Shown here in pieces: positions 18,637-29,012 of a stretch of DNA of 64,000 bases. The position numbers and the translations under genes were made by a program. The first letter of the stretch is position 1. Every line of letters begins with the position of its first letter. Origin of the DNA: Vibrio aerogenes (GTDB lineage Bacteria > Pseudomonadota > Gammaproteobacteria > Enterobacterales > Vibrionaceae); the NCBI RefSeq assembly GCF_024346755.1, contig NZ_AP024862.1, positions 1,178,001 through 1,242,000 of the forward strand, written 5' to 3'. The notes below the pieces were generated by a model. It made no database searches, was not told where the DNA came from, and saw only the letters and a program-made list of their open reading frames with translations.

Positions 18637-18799
18637 TCAGGATTCTCCTGATATCTCCGCCAGTGATTCTTCCGGATACAATGGTTTGACGGTATTGACA
18701 TAACTGTGTACGGCCTGATTGCGTCCGGTTATATAAATAATCGCCAAAAACCATAGTAATAAACAATGCGATTACAGGAATAAAATTCAGTCGTTTCAT
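18637..18799 (-). pseudogene. Small membrane protein gene with an apparent frameshift
   Basis: The ATG at 18799 has GGGAAAGAAA upstream and opens MKRLNFIPVIALFIT. The natural hydrophobic continuation, WFLAIIYITGRNQAVHSYVN and onward to ES-stop at 18637, lies in the next frame. Skipping one base near 18754 (in ACTATGG) would join them into a single protein of about 53 residues with one membrane helix and a soluble tail. It may be a real frameshift, a recoding site or a sequencing error. It precedes the histidine phosphatase gene on the same strand. Function unknown. Confidence 0.45.
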
Positions 18800-18851
18800 T
18801 TTCTTTCCCGTACTTAGTCGGTAGAGAGTTATCCCGGATCCGTTGAGCATA

Positions 18852-19132
18852 TATACCCAAGTGACCTCAAGATGCAGGATTCAGAGCTTCATCAACAGGT
18901 TCAGTTCAAGGAAAATAACCGAAGGAATGATGACGCCTTTCAAGGTTGTTTGACGCAGAAATGAACCTGTTGATGAGCTCCCGAAGGGCGAGATTGATTG
19001 GCTCCTGTCCTGCGTTACTGATTTTCAACGTAGAATGACTATGTTTGCCCCCTTTTCTTATAAAGGAGGTGTGCCTTGCTCAGAAACCAATCAATGCTCG
19101 CTGAATATGCATCTTGAGGTCACTTGGGTATA
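18852..19132. repeat. MITE-like palindromic element with 25-bp terminal inverted repeats
   Basis: A 25-bp end beginning TATACCCAAG at 18852-18876 recurs as a perfect inverted copy at 19108-19132. If the outer TA pairs are target duplications, the element would start TACCCAAG and end CTTGGGTA. Nested inside are further inverted repeats: CATCAACAGGTTCA (18890-18903) with TGAACCTGTTGATG (18962-18975), and a pair with TTGATTGG near 18993 and CCAATCAA near 19087. No coding frame is supported. It looks like a non-autonomous transposable element capable of folding into a long cruciform or RNA hairpin. Confidence 0.8.
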
Positions 19133-19498
19133 GCGGCAAATTTTTTGGGAATATGACTCATCAAGTCACAAATATAGTATAGGTAACGAATCTGAACTTG
19201 TTGCACAGGAAAACAAATGCACCACAACGAAGTGAACTTTGTCTTCTCTGGTTCTTTATTAAAACATATCATACTGTAAATAATTACAGGATTCATGATA
19301 AACAGTGATCAGCTTCTGGATCCTGGCACAAATATGCAAGACTTCTTTGCAGCATTTAAGTTACTATTTGACCATCGTTTATGACATGATGTCACTTGCT
19401 GATCATACAAATAATGAACCGTATGATTTATGAAGAAATAAACAAAATAATAAAAATCAGGTCAACCACGACAAAACGCTGTCACGGAGGGACACGAT
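19133..19498. other. Intergenic region before the ParD-like gene
   Basis: About 365 bp without a recognised gene. TGATCAG (19304-19310) and CTGATCA (19397-19403) form a widely spaced inverted pair. CGGAGGGA at 19484-19491 is the ribosome site of the next gene. Confidence 0.4.
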
Positions 19499-19693
19499 AT
19501 GGCAACAAGTATTTGGTTAGATAATAATCTGGTAGAAAATGCCAGAGCAATAGGTCAGTCACAGTCCAGATCTGCGGCGAAACAAATTGAGCACTGGGTA
19601 TATATCGGCCGTATGATGGAAGAGAATCCGAACTTACTTAAGACATTGATCAGGCAGACAGATAAAGAAATTCATCAACCGGATACCGAGTAA
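19499..19693 (+). CDS. ParD-like family antitoxin, no toxin partner seen
   Basis: A 64-residue protein that resembles the ParD_like family of putative type II antitoxins (pattern MATSI.LD..., SRSAAKQIEHWVYIGRMMEENP). These bind DNA through an N-terminal ribbon-helix-helix-like part. No ParE, RelE or other toxin gene lies on either side: the next gene, 360 bp downstream, encodes a SemiSWEET protein. The gene therefore appears to be an orphan, or its partner is elsewhere. A strong ribosome site (GGAGGG) precedes the ATG. It sits 366 bp after the MITE-like element. Confidence 0.75.
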   Translation: MATSIWLDNNLVENARAIGQSQSRSAAKQIEHWVYIGRMMEENPNLLKTLIRQTDKEIHQPDTE

Positions 19694-20052
19694 TTCGGGT
19701 CATTTCATACCTTTTTGTCACTGACAATTTTGTTTTGTTCCTGAACCCAGAGAGACACCGTCAAGCCATGTAATTAAACATGGATTTCCAAACATTCCTC
19801 AGCCAAAGCATGTTGCTCACCCGGCGTGTCATCGGCAAGTACCACCGCAGCTCAATGCCGCGTCCTTTTCAAATAAAAATGATTCATCAGATGAAAACCA
19901 AAGCGTGAATCCTTTATCTCATTCTGGTATATTGTTCTGTTTCCCAAACCAAAATCTGTCATTTATGTGGCAAATATCCAAAATACCTGCAATAGCTGTT
20001 TCTGAATAGGCACCAGTTGGGGGAACGGGTATATTTATGAAAAGGAGTCTGA
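19694..20052. other. Intergenic region before the SemiSWEET gene
   Basis: About 360 bp with no supported gene. A small perfect hairpin CCATGT-AATTAA-ACATGG lies near 19767-19784. AAAGGAG at 20041-20047 is the ribosome site of the next gene. Confidence 0.4.
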
Positions 20053-20346
20053 GTGACTATTATCGACATTATTGGCTATATCCCGGCGATCATTTTTCCG
20101 GTAGCAACCCTTTCCCAGCTTTTTCATCTGCTTAAAACAAAATCTGCCGATGGCGTCTCTCTGATCACATGGATTGCCTTCGCAACAGGTAATGTTTCGC
20201 TCTATATTTACACCGAGAAATATAATGAGTTACAAACAATTGCCGGATTACTGTTAACCGCAATTTTGCAGATTGCCATTGTCGTATTGATACTCAAATA
20301 CCGGAGGCCCAAACCAGTCCGGGTGTCAGAGAAAAAATCTGATTGA
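20053..20346 (+). CDS. SemiSWEET / PQ-loop sugar transporter
   Basis: A 97-residue membrane protein with three hydrophobic helices, the size of a bacterial SemiSWEET, which dimerises to form a sugar uniporter. The first helix has the PQ-loop-like region IIFPVATLSQL, the second LITWIAFATGNVSLYIYT with the Asn-containing substrate site, the third AGLLLTAILQIAIVVLIL. The start is GTG, with AAAGGAG about 6 nt upstream. A hairpin follows the stop. The C-terminal tail is basic. Confidence 0.82.
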   Translation: MTIIDIIGYIPAIIFPVATLSQLFHLLKTKSADGVSLITWIAFATGNVSLYIYTEKYNELQTIAGLLLTAILQIAIVVLILKYRRPKPVRVSEKKSD

Positions 20347-20366
20347 ACAGTGCTTGTCTGTATACC

Positions 20367-20391
20367 AATGGCTATGAATCAGATAGCCATT
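20367..20391 (+). terminator. Possible terminator after the SemiSWEET gene
   Basis: AATGGCTAT (20367-20375) pairs with ATAGCCATT (20383-20391); a T-rich stretch (TTTATTTTTTC) follows after four bases. The remaining DNA to 20774 is AT-rich and shows no gene. Confidence 0.55.
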
Positions 20392-20774
20392 CACATTTAT
20401 TTTTTCAAAACACAGCGTTATCTTTATAAAAAATACCTGTCAGTGTTTATTAAAAATAAGATAAATGTATCATATAACATGATCCGAGAGATTAAATAAT
20501 CTGTTGATGACTAAATACCAGTGAATAAATAATCACAATAAGAGAAAAATAATTTATTTTTATTGTACCTACATTATTGCATCAATAAGTAGCCGGACTT
20601 AATTTGAGGGACTCATTCCATATTTTAAATTAACAGAACAAATTATTTGTACGGGTAAATAAATTCCCTCATATTTATTATCTTCTGATAGTTCCACCCC
20701 AAATGAACACGGTTCCATATTATCCGGATTATATTCCCGGTGGGCATCTTTATGGTGTAACAAGGATTTATTAT

Positions 20775-22445
20775 ATGTTTAACATTTCAATAAAATATCG
20801 TCTTTATATATTGTCATTTATTCCTTTGATTCTGACTGTTGTCAGCATGATGATAATTACCGGGATGAAAATATCAGAATTGAATACCACCCAAATGCAA
20901 GCTGTCCGCACCCAAATGGTCAAGGCTAAAGAGAGTGAACTGAAATCCTATGTTGAGCTGGCTGACTCAGCGTTGACACAGCTCAAAGCCCGTCATGCCA
21001 CCAGAGAAGAAGCAATACAAGAGCTTTCTGCGATCAAATTTGGCAAAAATGGCTATATGTTTGGCTATGACAGCCAGGGCACCCGGCTTTTTCTGGGAAG
21101 CAGCAACAAGGGAACCGGACAAAATTTCTGGGATGCAAAAGATGCAAGAAACAACTTTTTTATCCGGGATATAGTGAATAATGGGAAGAAGCCTGGGGGT
21201 GGCTTTGCCCGATATTACTTCCCCAAACCTGGTGCAACCGAGCCGACGGAAAAACTCAGCTACAATGTCTACGAGTCTCAGTGGGACATGGTAATTGGCA
21301 CCGGATTTTATATTGATGATGTTGAACAAACCATCCAAAGCATGGACAAGCGCTCTGAACAGGCCACAAAAGAGGGCTTGATTGCGATTGTCACAACTTG
21401 TGCCTTTGTGGTTATTCTGGTTGCCTTGATTGCTTTTTTCATCAGCCGCAGTATTTTGGCGCCACTGAAAAAATTCGATACATCAATTGCTTCTTTTGCC
21501 GGCGGGCATGCCGATTTAACAGCCAGAATGGAATCCTTCCATATCCCTGAATTCAGCAACCTCAGTCAAAACTTTAATATCTTTGTGACCAACCTTCAGT
21601 CCATTGTAAAAAATGTCACACACGTCAGCCAGACAATCTCAGATGAAACAAAACAGATGACATCCAGAGCAAACGAGGCTGATACTCTGGCAGTCGCACA
21701 GCGGGAAGAAACTGAGCAAGTCGCAACAGCGATTACCGAGATGACCACGACCGCGCATGAAATATCTCAAAATGCCATGAATGCTGCAGAATCAGCGCAG
21801 ACCGCAGATGACCGGGCAAAAGACGCCTTGGGAACAGTTGACGCTGCCGTTAATTCCGTTCAAATACTGGCGTCACAGCTCGAACAGGCCAGTCAGGTTA
21901 TTACCCGCCTGGAAAGCAATGTTCACCTGATTGCCTCTTCACTGGATGTGATTCAGGATATTGCCGAACAAACGAATTTACTGGCATTGAATGCTGCCAT
22001 TGAAGCTGCCCGCGCAGGCGCGCAGGGGCGTGGATTCGCGGTTGTTGCTGATGAAGTCAGAAAACTGGCAGGAAAAACACAACAAAGTACCGGCAGTATT
22101 AACGATGTACTGCTCAGGTTAAGATCAGCGACAGAAGAAGCAGTGCAGGCCATGCAGATGAGTGTCAGTCAAAGTGATACCAGTGTAAATCAGGCAAATG
22201 CCGCAAGTCAGGCGCTGGAGGATATCGTTCATGCCATTGGCACTATCATGGATATGAATGCATTAATTGCCACTGCGACAGAAGAACAGAGCCAGGTTGG
22301 ACAAGACATTTCCGAGCGCGTCACCACGATTTCAGATCAAAGTCATCATTCGGCAGATATCGCCAACGATAACCGCCAAATCAGTCACACTTTGAACACT
22401 CAGGCAGGTGAACTGATCGGGTTAGTCAATCAGTTCGAGGTTTGA
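20775..22445 (+). CDS. Methyl-accepting chemotaxis protein (single-Cache sensor)
   Basis: A 556-residue chemoreceptor. The first membrane helix (about residues 11-31) is followed by a periplasmic domain of about 150 residues with the sCache_2 pattern [17 protein letters not shown] and [14 protein letters not shown]; family members sense short organic acids and similar ligands. The second membrane helix is near 203-225. HAMP and signalling domains follow, with tip [20 protein letters not shown] near 396-415. I start at [10 protein letters not shown] (AAGGA upstream) because the 24-residue in-frame extension is not hydrophobic or conserved-looking and has no ribosome site. No CheR-binding tail. 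Monocistronic. Confidence 0.92.
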   Translation: MFNISIKYRLYILSFIPLILTVVSMMIITGMKISELNTTQMQAVRTQMVKAKESELKSYVELADSALTQLKARHATREEAIQELSAIKFGKNGYMFGYDSQGTRLFLGSSNKGTGQNFWDAKDARNNFFIRDIVNNGKKPGGGFARYYFPKPGATEPTEKLSYNVYESQWDMVIGTGFYIDDVEQTIQSMDKRSEQATKEGLIAIVTTCAFVVILVALIAFFISRSILAPLKKFDTSIASFAGGHADLTARMESFHIPEFSNLSQNFNIFVTNLQSIVKNVTHVSQTISDETKQMTSRANEADTLAVAQREETEQVATAITEMTTTAHEISQNAMNAAESAQTADDRAKDALGTVDAAVNSVQILASQLEQASQVITRLESNVHLIASSLDVIQDIAEQTNLLALNAAIEAARAGAQGRGFAVVADEVRKLAGKTQQSTGSINDVLLRLRSATEEAVQAMQMSVSQSDTSVNQANAASQALEDIVHAIGTIMDMNALIATATEEQSQVGQDISERVTTISDQSHHSADIANDNRQISHTLNTQAGELIGLVNQFEV

Positions 22446-22523
22446 TGCTCTGCTCATTTTGATGAGTCATTCATTTCACAAACCAGCCCCGGCCAGCGAT
22501 GCCTTCAGGCCGGGAACAGGGAA

Positions 22524-23360
22524 TTAACACGCCCGGTATGGAATGTTGCTGTCCGCAATCCCCCGGCAGGGCATTAACTGATGCTGGTGGAAAAACAGAT
22601 GCAAAGAATTGACCGAGAGTGTCGGATCGGGCCCTGGTCCCAGATAAACGTGCTCCAGTGCCATTGGCTGCTCAGCACTGTACAGCGCAAATTCGGTATA
22701 GGGTTTGAGCATCGCATTCCCTTCCCTGAATTTCACCCTGACATCCAGCTCATGATGGACAACCGGCAGAATCACCCGCCATTCATCTTCTTCCCGGAAA
22801 GACGGATGCTTCAGTAAAACAGCCAGACGAAGCAAATCAGTTTCTACCGCCGCAAACAACGCCTCTTCCGGCAGGTTCATTCTGCAGACTGCATCGACAG
22901 CCTGTTCAACCAGCTGCTTTTGCCGGTAAGGGTCGTAGATGCACCGCCCGGCCTGAAATTGCTGCTCCCTGGCCCAGTGAATAATATGTTCCGGATGAAA
23001 GCCAAGGCTGACCCCTTTCCCTACAGTACTGTACCCACGCCACTGACTCAGCAAATTACCGTTCGCCCGGAAAGAGGCAGCAAACAACATATGCCCTTTA
23101 TTCAGACGTTGATTAATCCAGTGGGAAAAATGCTTCAGCAAACCGGCCTGTTCATCTCCCCGTTGAATTCTTTCCTGAATCGTCTGCTTCAGTAACCCCA
23201 GCGTGTGATGCAGCTCAGCGGCATCATTCATGTAGCGAACATCGCTGGCCCACAGTACTTTTGACTGAACAATACCTAACAAACCACCAAGCGTCGTGTA
23301 GTGATACAAGGTCGAGCGCGGAGTATCACTGAAGAGCTGCTGTACAAGATGACTTAACAT
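22524..23360 (-). CDS. DUF2971 domain protein
   Basis: A 278-residue cytoplasmic protein with the DUF2971 pattern: LYHYTTLGGLLGIVQSKVLW, SDVRYMNDAAEL, FAASFRANGNLLSQWRGYS and a later EEDEWRVI. The family is of unknown biochemical function; the Tyr/His/Arg pattern has been compared with ADP-ribosyltransferase-like folds and members occur near defence genes in other bacteria. Nothing around it here suggests a defence island. It lies alone on the minus strand, between a chemoreceptor and ppsR. Confidence 0.8.
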   Translation of the reverse strand: MLSHLVQQLFSDTPRSTLYHYTTLGGLLGIVQSKVLWASDVRYMNDAAELHHTLGLLKQTIQERIQRGDEQAGLLKHFSHWINQRLNKGHMLFAASFRANGNLLSQWRGYSTVGKGVSLGFHPEHIIHWAREQQFQAGRCIYDPYRQKQLVEQAVDAVCRMNLPEEALFAAVETDLLRLAVLLKHPSFREEDEWRVILPVVHHELDVRVKFREGNAMLKPYTEFALYSAEQPMALEHVYLGPGPDPTLSVNSLHLFFHQHQLMPCRGIADSNIPYRAC

Positions 23361-23434
23361 AGTGACCTGCTGCTTATTTCATCAAAACCAGCCACAAATT
23401 ATACGCCGGTCGCATGTCATTAAAATAAACAAGA

Positions 23435-24268
23435 TTAAAACAACCGGCGTTTTAAACCTGCTTTTTCCAAAATCCGGGTTGAAATTTCTTCCACTGATAA
23501 GGATGAGGTATTGATATAAGGCACGGCTTCTCTGCGGAATAATGCTTCGACTTCAGCCAGCTCATCTTCGCACTGACGCAAGCTTGCATAATCACTGCCA
23601 GCAAGCCGGCTCTGACGAATTTCGGCTAACCGCGACGCATCGATCGTCAGACCAAATAATTTATGCCGGTGGATTTCAAATTCAGGCAAAAGCTTTAACC
23701 GTTTCAGATCATCATCAATAAACGGATAGTTCACCACTCTCAGGCCAAATTGCATCGCCATATATAAACTGGTCGGCGTCTTTCCGCTACGGGACACACC
23801 CAGCAGGATAATATCGGCCTGCTCAATCCCTTTCAGGGTAATGCCGTCATCGTGTGCCAGTGTATATTCAACCGCAGCAATCCGGTCGTAATAAGTATCA
23901 ACATCTTTGCTGACACTCCTGGAGCGGTGTAATTTGGGCTTCGGTTCCAGTTGTAAATCATCCTTCACACGCTGCACCAGACTTTCAAGCACGTCGTAGC
24001 ATAGTGCTGGCGAATGTAAAAGTTGTGTTCTTATTTCAGGGATAACAATTGAAAAAAATACCAGCGGTGGTATACCATTTTTTTGATAAGATAAATCGAT
24101 GGTACGAAGCAGTTCACTCAGCTTCTCTTCAGTTTCAATAAATGGGAAAGTTTTTTCATGTGCAACAAGTGCAAACTGACCCAGAACAACATGACCTAAT
24201 GTCTCACATGTAATCGCTGTTCCGTCGGAAACATAGAATACATCACGACTTTGATGATTATTTTGCAT
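23435..24268 (-). CDS. ppsR: Phosphoenolpyruvate synthase regulatory protein (PSRP)
   Basis: A 277-residue bifunctional enzyme that inactivates PEP synthase by ADP-dependent phosphorylation and reactivates it by phosphate-dependent dephosphorylation. The P-loop GVSRSGKT is at residues 157-164. The N-terminal signature [17 protein letters not shown] is typical. The gene is divergent from ppsA, its target, with a 209-bp shared upstream region, the standard arrangement in gamma-proteobacteria. Confidence 0.95.
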   Translation of the reverse strand: MQNNHQSRDVFYVSDGTAITCETLGHVVLGQFALVAHEKTFPFIETEEKLSELLRTIDLSYQKNGIPPLVFFSIVIPEIRTQLLHSPALCYDVLESLVQRVKDDLQLEPKPKLHRSRSVSKDVDTYYDRIAAVEYTLAHDDGITLKGIEQADIILLGVSRSGKTPTSLYMAMQFGLRVVNYPFIDDDLKRLKLLPEFEIHRHKLFGLTIDASRLAEIRQSRLAGSDYASLRQCEDELAEVEALFRREAVPYINTSSLSVEEISTRILEKAGLKRRLF

Positions 24269-24432
24269 ATTTTGTTTAAAATTTAAAATAAATTTGAGTA
24301 AGCTACCATACAGCAGTTGTGAGATTTAACAACCGCGAAGCATTTAAGAATAATACCGATAACAAAACCCGGCATTCAAGGACATTCCCGGCAACTTTAA
24401 AAATTCATCATTGATTTTTACATCGCCAGAAT

Positions 24433-24444
24433 GCAATCGATTGC
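24433..24444. promoter_or_regulatory. 12-bp palindrome in the ppsR-ppsA intergenic region
   Basis: GCAATCGATTGC is a perfect palindrome 33 bp before the ppsA start. ppsA is a known target of Cra (FruR) in enterobacteria. This palindrome only loosely resembles the Cra consensus, so its role is uncertain. Confidence 0.3.
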
Positions 24445-24477
24445 TCCCTACAAAAACAATATATCTTGGAGAAGGAT

Positions 24478-26850
24478 ATGCAACAAAACACGCTCTGGTT
24501 CAATCACCTGTCGATGAATGATGTCAATCTGGTTGGTGGTAAAAACGCTTCACTGGGTGAGATGGTCTCTCACCTGACCAATGCAGGCGTTTCAGTCCCA
24601 AACGGATTTGCAACAACATCTCAGGCTTTTAACCAGTTTCTTGACTATCAGGGGCTGGATGAGCGAATTCATCAATTACTCGATGAGTTAGACGTCGATG
24701 ATATTGACGCATTGAACCGAACGGGCAGTACGATTCGTCAGTGGATTTTAGAAGCACCTTTCCCGGCGGATCTGGAACAGGACATCCGGAATAATTATAT
24801 CGAACTTACCGAAGGTAATGATGAAGTTTCAGTCGCGGTTCGCTCTTCTGCAACAGCTGAAGACTTACCAGATGCATCATTTGCCGGCCAGCAGGAAACC
24901 TTTCTGAATGTGAAAGGGATTGATGCCGTCCTGGAAGCAACCAAACATGTTTATGCTTCTTTGTTTAACGATCGCGCAATTTCTTACCGGGTCCATCAGG
25001 GTTTCGACCACCGGGGAATTGCCCTTTCAGCCGGTATTCAGCGCATGGTGCGGTCTGATAAGGCAGCTTCGGGTGTCATGTTTACGCTGGATACAGAGTC
25101 AGGCTTTGATCAGGTCGTATTTATTACTTCGGCCTGGGGACTTGGAGAAATGGTGGTACAGGGCGCAGTCAACCCGGATGAATTTTATGTTCATAAACCA
25201 CTCCTTGAAGCGGGTCAGGCCCCTATAGTGAAAAAAACATTCGGCTCCAAGCTGATTAAAATGATTTATTCCGATAATCAGGAAATTGGTAAGCAGGTTG
25301 AGATTGTTGATACTTCTGACGCTGAAAGAAACCAGTTCTCTCTGACCGATGACGAAATCAAATCGCTGGCACAACAAGCGATGATTATCGAAAAACACTA
25401 TCAGCGGCCAATGGATATTGAATGGGCTAAAGATGGCATTGACGGCCAGTTATATATTGTCCAGGCACGTCCTGAAACGGTTTGTTCACAAAACAATCAG
25501 AATGTGATTGAACGTTTTCAACTGCAACATAAAGCGGAGATCAGAATTGAAGGCCGGGCTATCGGGCAACGCATCGGCAGCGGACCTGTCCGGTTAGTCA
25601 GCTCACTCGATCAAATGTCTTTGGTTCAGCCCGGAGACGTTCTGGTCACAGATATGACCGATCCCGATTGGGAACCTGTGATGAAAAAAGCGTCAGCGAT
25701 TATCACTAACCGGGGCGGACGCACCTGCCATGCGGCGATCATCGCCCGTGAACTGGGAATTCCGGCCATCGTGGGCTGTGGTCACGCGACTGAAGCATTA
25801 ACCGATGGTGAAATGGTGACGGCCTCCTGTGCTGAAGGAGAAACCGGTTATGTCTATCAGGGACTGTTGGATTTCGAAGTCCGGCGCTCTTCGGTTGATG
25901 AGCTGCCTCAGCTGCCAACCAAAGTGATGATGAATGTTGGTAATCCGGATCGTGCCTTCGACTTTGCTCAATTGCCGAATGAAGGGGTTGGTTTGGCACG
26001 CCTCGAATTTATCATCAATAAAATGATTGGTATTCACCCGAAAGCCCTGCTGAATTTCGATGCTCAGAGTGATGCGCTGAAAGCACAGATTCGTGAACGA
26101 ATCCGGGGATATAAAGATCCTATCGATTTTTATGTCAGCAAGCTGACCGAAGGGATTGCCACAATTGCGGTTGCATTCTGGCCAAAACGTGTGATTGTCC
26201 GGATGTCAGATTTCAAATCAAATGAATATGGTAATCTGATTGGTGGTCAGGGCTTCGAACCCCATGAAGAGAACCCAATGCTGGGCTTCCGTGGGGCATC
26301 ACGTTATATTTCACCGGTCTTTGAAGATTGTTTTGAACTGGAAACTCAGGCATTGAAGCGGGTTCGTCATGACATGGGCCTGAAGAATGTGGAAGTCATG
26401 ATTCCGTTTGTCCGGACCGTGAGTGAAGCTGCTTCGGTGATTGATTTGCTGTCTAAGTTCGGACTTCGCCGTGGCGAACAAGGCCTGAAAGTCATTATGA
26501 TGTGTGAACTGCCTTCAAACGCTGTATTGGCTGAAGAGTTCCTCAAATACTTCGATGGTTTCTCAATTGGCTCCAACGACATGACGCAGCTGACATTAGG
26601 TCTGGATCGGGATTCCGGCGATGTTGCCCACTTATTTGATGAACGTAACCCAGCAGTGAAAGCCATGCTTAAAATGGCGATTGATGCAGCCACAAAAGCA
26701 GGAAAATATGTGGGGATCTGTGGTCAGGGCCCTTCAGATCATGATGATCTGGCAGCCTGGCTGATGGAACAGGGAATCAGTTCCGTTTCCCTCAATCCGG
26801 ATACCGTGATTGATACCTGGCTGAAATTAGGTGAAGTCAGTCAGAATTAA
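24478..26850 (+). CDS. ppsA: Phosphoenolpyruvate synthase
   Basis: A 790-residue enzyme that makes PEP from pyruvate and ATP for gluconeogenesis. The order is an N-terminal ATP-grasp domain ([23 protein letters not shown]), a phospho-histidine domain with the catalytic His418 in [21 protein letters not shown], and a C-terminal TIM barrel with [12 protein letters not shown] and GICGQGPS. Length matches E. coli PpsA (792). The ATG at 24478 has GGAGAAGG a few bases upstream; a TTG 12 bp earlier is part of that ribosome-site region. Regulated by the divergently encoded PSRP. Confidence 0.97.
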   Translation: MQQNTLWFNHLSMNDVNLVGGKNASLGEMVSHLTNAGVSVPNGFATTSQAFNQFLDYQGLDERIHQLLDELDVDDIDALNRTGSTIRQWILEAPFPADLEQDIRNNYIELTEGNDEVSVAVRSSATAEDLPDASFAGQQETFLNVKGIDAVLEATKHVYASLFNDRAISYRVHQGFDHRGIALSAGIQRMVRSDKAASGVMFTLDTESGFDQVVFITSAWGLGEMVVQGAVNPDEFYVHKPLLEAGQAPIVKKTFGSKLIKMIYSDNQEIGKQVEIVDTSDAERNQFSLTDDEIKSLAQQAMIIEKHYQRPMDIEWAKDGIDGQLYIVQARPETVCSQNNQNVIERFQLQHKAEIRIEGRAIGQRIGSGPVRLVSSLDQMSLVQPGDVLVTDMTDPDWEPVMKKASAIITNRGGRTCHAAIIARELGIPAIVGCGHATEALTDGEMVTASCAEGETGYVYQGLLDFEVRRSSVDELPQLPTKVMMNVGNPDRAFDFAQLPNEGVGLARLEFIINKMIGIHPKALLNFDAQSDALKAQIRERIRGYKDPIDFYVSKLTEGIATIAVAFWPKRVIVRMSDFKSNEYGNLIGGQGFEPHEENPMLGFRGASRYISPVFEDCFELETQALKRVRHDMGLKNVEVMIPFVRTVSEAASVIDLLSKFGLRRGEQGLKVIMMCELPSNAVLAEEFLKYFDGFSIGSNDMTQLTLGLDRDSGDVAHLFDERNPAVKAMLKMAIDAATKAGKYVGICGQGPSDHDDLAAWLMEQGISSVSLNPDTVIDTWLKLGEVSQN

Positions 26851-26882
26851 TCCCGGACTTCATCCGGGATTCATCAAAAAAA

Positions 26883-26906
26883 AGCGCCGTAACGGCGCTT
26901 TTTTAT
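26883..26906. terminator. Bidirectional terminator between ppsA and rsgA
   Basis: AGCGCCG (26883-26889) and CGGCGCT (26893-26899) form a stem with a 3-nt loop, with A-run before and T-run after. It serves both convergent genes. A second stem, ATCCCGG/CCGGGAT, overlaps the ppsA stop. Confidence 0.9.
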
Positions 26907-26911
26907 ACAGA

Positions 26912-27955
26912 TTAATACCCCTTCTTTTCTTTGCGGGAGTGATTCTGATAATTCCGGCACATCCTCGTAAACTGTTTGGCTTTATCCCGCTTCTCTTTCA
27001 AAGATGCAGCATTCCTCTGTTGTTCAGTCCGTAATTTGAAATAGTTACTTAACCGGCGCTGATCAAGTGTGCCTGCATTAAGCGCCTGCCGGACAGCGCA
27101 TCCGGGCTCCTCATGATGCTGACAATCACTAAAGCGACATTGCTGGCTCAGGATGTCGATATCGGCAAATGCTGCCTGAACACCCGTCGCACAGTCTGCC
27201 AGCTGCAATTCCCGCATTCCGGGAGTATCAATCACCACACCACCGTCAGGCGTAAAATGCAGTGATCGGGAAGTCGTGGTATGGCGGCCTTTGCCGTCAT
27301 CTTCGCGAATCCCTCCGGTTAGTTGCTCCGTCTGTCCCATCAGCATATTGATTAGCGTTGATTTACCGACACCGGATGACCCCATAAATGCAACCGTTTT
27401 TCCTGGTTTACACCAGCGATTCAGAACCGGGCTGTCAGCGATATCCAGCGCATTGACCATTTCAATCATTAACATTGGATCAAGCGCCTGTACTGCAGCT
27501 CGCTTCTCTGCGCCGTCCTGACACAGATCCCGCTTGGTCAGTATCACAACCGGCTCAACTCTCGCTTCCTGTGCCAGTGCCAGATAGCGTTCAATCCGGC
27601 TAAGGTTAAAGTCCTGATTGAGTGCGCAAACAATAAATAAAGTGTCCACATTTGCAGCAATATACTGCTCACTGACTTTACTGCCCGCCGCTTTGCGGCT
27701 GAAGAGTGAAGCGCGATCCAGTAAGCGGACAAACCGTTGTTCGCTGTCAATCAATACCCAGTCACCGACGGTCATCGCCGGATAAGAATGATGGATTTGA
27801 AGTGTACTTTTCCCCGTTTCGGACAACAAAATATATTGGCTTCTGTGATGTTCCGAAATTCGGGCGATGGTGTAATGATCGTAATCATCTAATGTCAGCT
27901 GTTGCTGAAAAACAGGCTGCCAGCCAAGCTGACTTAAAGACCATGTTGAATTCAT
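26912..27955 (-). CDS. rsgA: Ribosome small subunit GTPase RsgA
   Basis: A 347-residue circularly permuted GTPase that checks 30S subunit maturation and frees RbfA. An OB-fold domain comes first, then the permuted GTPase domain: G4-like ILTKRDLC, P-loop [14 protein letters not shown], then switch regions with GRHTTTSR and DTPGMREL. The C-terminal zinc knuckle contains [14 protein letters not shown]. The ATG at 27955 (GGGGA upstream) is preferred over a GTG five codons earlier. The basic C-terminal tail is typical. Confidence 0.95.
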   Translation of the reverse strand: MNSTWSLSQLGWQPVFQQQLTLDDYDHYTIARISEHHRSQYILLSETGKSTLQIHHSYPAMTVGDWVLIDSEQRFVRLLDRASLFSRKAAGSKVSEQYIAANVDTLFIVCALNQDFNLSRIERYLALAQEARVEPVVILTKRDLCQDGAEKRAAVQALDPMLMIEMVNALDIADSPVLNRWCKPGKTVAFMGSSGVGKSTLINMLMGQTEQLTGGIREDDGKGRHTTTSRSLHFTPDGGVVIDTPGMRELQLADCATGVQAAFADIDILSQQCRFSDCQHHEEPGCAVRQALNAGTLDQRRLSNYFKLRTEQQRNAASLKEKRDKAKQFTRMCRNYQNHSRKEKKGY

Positions 27956-28336
27956 TGTTTTTCCCCACACAGACGACTCTCTGCGATTTATTCAAACAAG
28001 GAATAGTCAGGGTCCAATGAACAATAAGACCCCGGTCAAAAAGCACCGGGCAACAGAAAGGAAGGAAAGTATTGAATCTGAATTCAGGATTCAGACAGAT
28101 TAAAATGCACTCAGCTTCGCAGTCTTTGCCGGGTGGATACGTACAACAATCATCAAAATCTCCTTATCAATCGAGTGAATAACACCGTCGATTTTAGCAC
28201 ATGAACAAACTGCAGTGAAAGCCCATAAAATAACTCTGGTTATCTGATCATTAAAAATTACCGGCCAACAGAACTTCACAAACTCACCCGATCCCGCTAC
28301 AATCAAACACCTGTTTATATATACAGGATTTTATCT
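27956..28336. other. Intergenic region between rsgA and the S24 regulator
   Basis: The divergent promoters of rsgA and the S24 regulator must lie here. On the minus strand a hairpin CCCGGT...ACCGGG (about 28031-28050) precedes rsgA, and a short frame with a strong ribosome site is at 28100-28153. AGGA 8 nt before 28337 is the S24 gene's ribosome site. Confidence 0.45.
28100..28153 (-). CDS. Possible 17-residue peptide upstream of rsgA
   Basis: An ATG at 28153 with AAGGAG at 7-nt spacing opens a frame of 17 codons (MIVVRIHPAKTAKLSAF) ending TAA at 28100. The peptide is basic. It lies upstream of rsgA on the same strand, with a hairpin between them, so a leader-peptide role is conceivable. No homologue is known to me. 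The ribosome site is the only strong evidence. Confidence 0.35.
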   Translation of the reverse strand: MIVVRIHPAKTAKLSAF

Positions 28337-28990
28337 ATGACAACAGCCTTCGCCCGCCGGTTTCAAAGCCTTGTTGACCATATGGCTAACGGGAGTAAAA
28401 AACATTTTGCCCAACTGACCGGAAAATCACCTTCCACAATCTACCGGATATGTCGTGGTGCCAGCCGCCCTTCAACCGCTTATCTGGAACAACTTTATGA
28501 AGCATTCCGTATCGATCTGAACTGGTTATTGACCGGAGAACACAGTACCGGTCAGGAAACAACTCACGGTCACAAAGAACTGGTATTTGCCCCCCAGTTT
28601 GATGTCGAAGCCAGTGCGGGAAGTGGCTGTGTGACTTTCAGTGAAGAAGTCAGTGAAAGTTTTGCTTTCAATAAAAACTGGCTCACTTCTCAGCTTGGCG
28701 TCCATTCAGAACAAGTCGCTTTTGTCACAGTCAAAGGTGATAGTATGAATCCGACTCTGGAAGACGGAGATATGATCCTGGTTGATTTATCACAGCACCA
28801 GCTGGTCCGTGAAGGCATTTATTTGCTGCAAACCGAAGATGGCCTGCATACCAAACGCCTGAAAACCAATAAAAATGGAATTCAGGTGATTAGTGATAAT
28901 CCGGAATATCCCAGCTGGCAAATCACACCATCTGATGCACAGCCAAGCCGGATTGCCGGCAAAGTTGTCTGGTGTGCCCGCGGTATTTAA
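28337..28990 (+). CDS. S24-family (LexA/CI-like) transcriptional repressor
   Basis: A 217-residue regulator. The N-terminal helix-turn-helix (about residues 22-66; SPSTIYRICRGASRPS) resembles phage CI-type domains, followed by a linker and a C-terminal S24 peptidase domain. The catalytic pair is intact: Ser136 in VKGDSMNPTLEDGD and Lys173 in HTKRLK. Such proteins can undergo RecA-stimulated self-cleavage; the usual Ala-Gly cleavage site may be ASAGSG near residues 92-97. No phage genes are nearby, so this is probably a chromosomal regulator. The target is unknown. Confidence 0.88.
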   Translation: MTTAFARRFQSLVDHMANGSKKHFAQLTGKSPSTIYRICRGASRPSTAYLEQLYEAFRIDLNWLLTGEHSTGQETTHGHKELVFAPQFDVEASAGSGCVTFSEEVSESFAFNKNWLTSQLGVHSEQVAFVTVKGDSMNPTLEDGDMILVDLSQHQLVREGIYLLQTEDGLHTKRLKTNKNGIQVISDNPEYPSWQITPSDAQPSRIAGKVVWCARGI

Positions 28991-29012
28991 GCATTTATTG
29001 TGTCTGGCGGCA

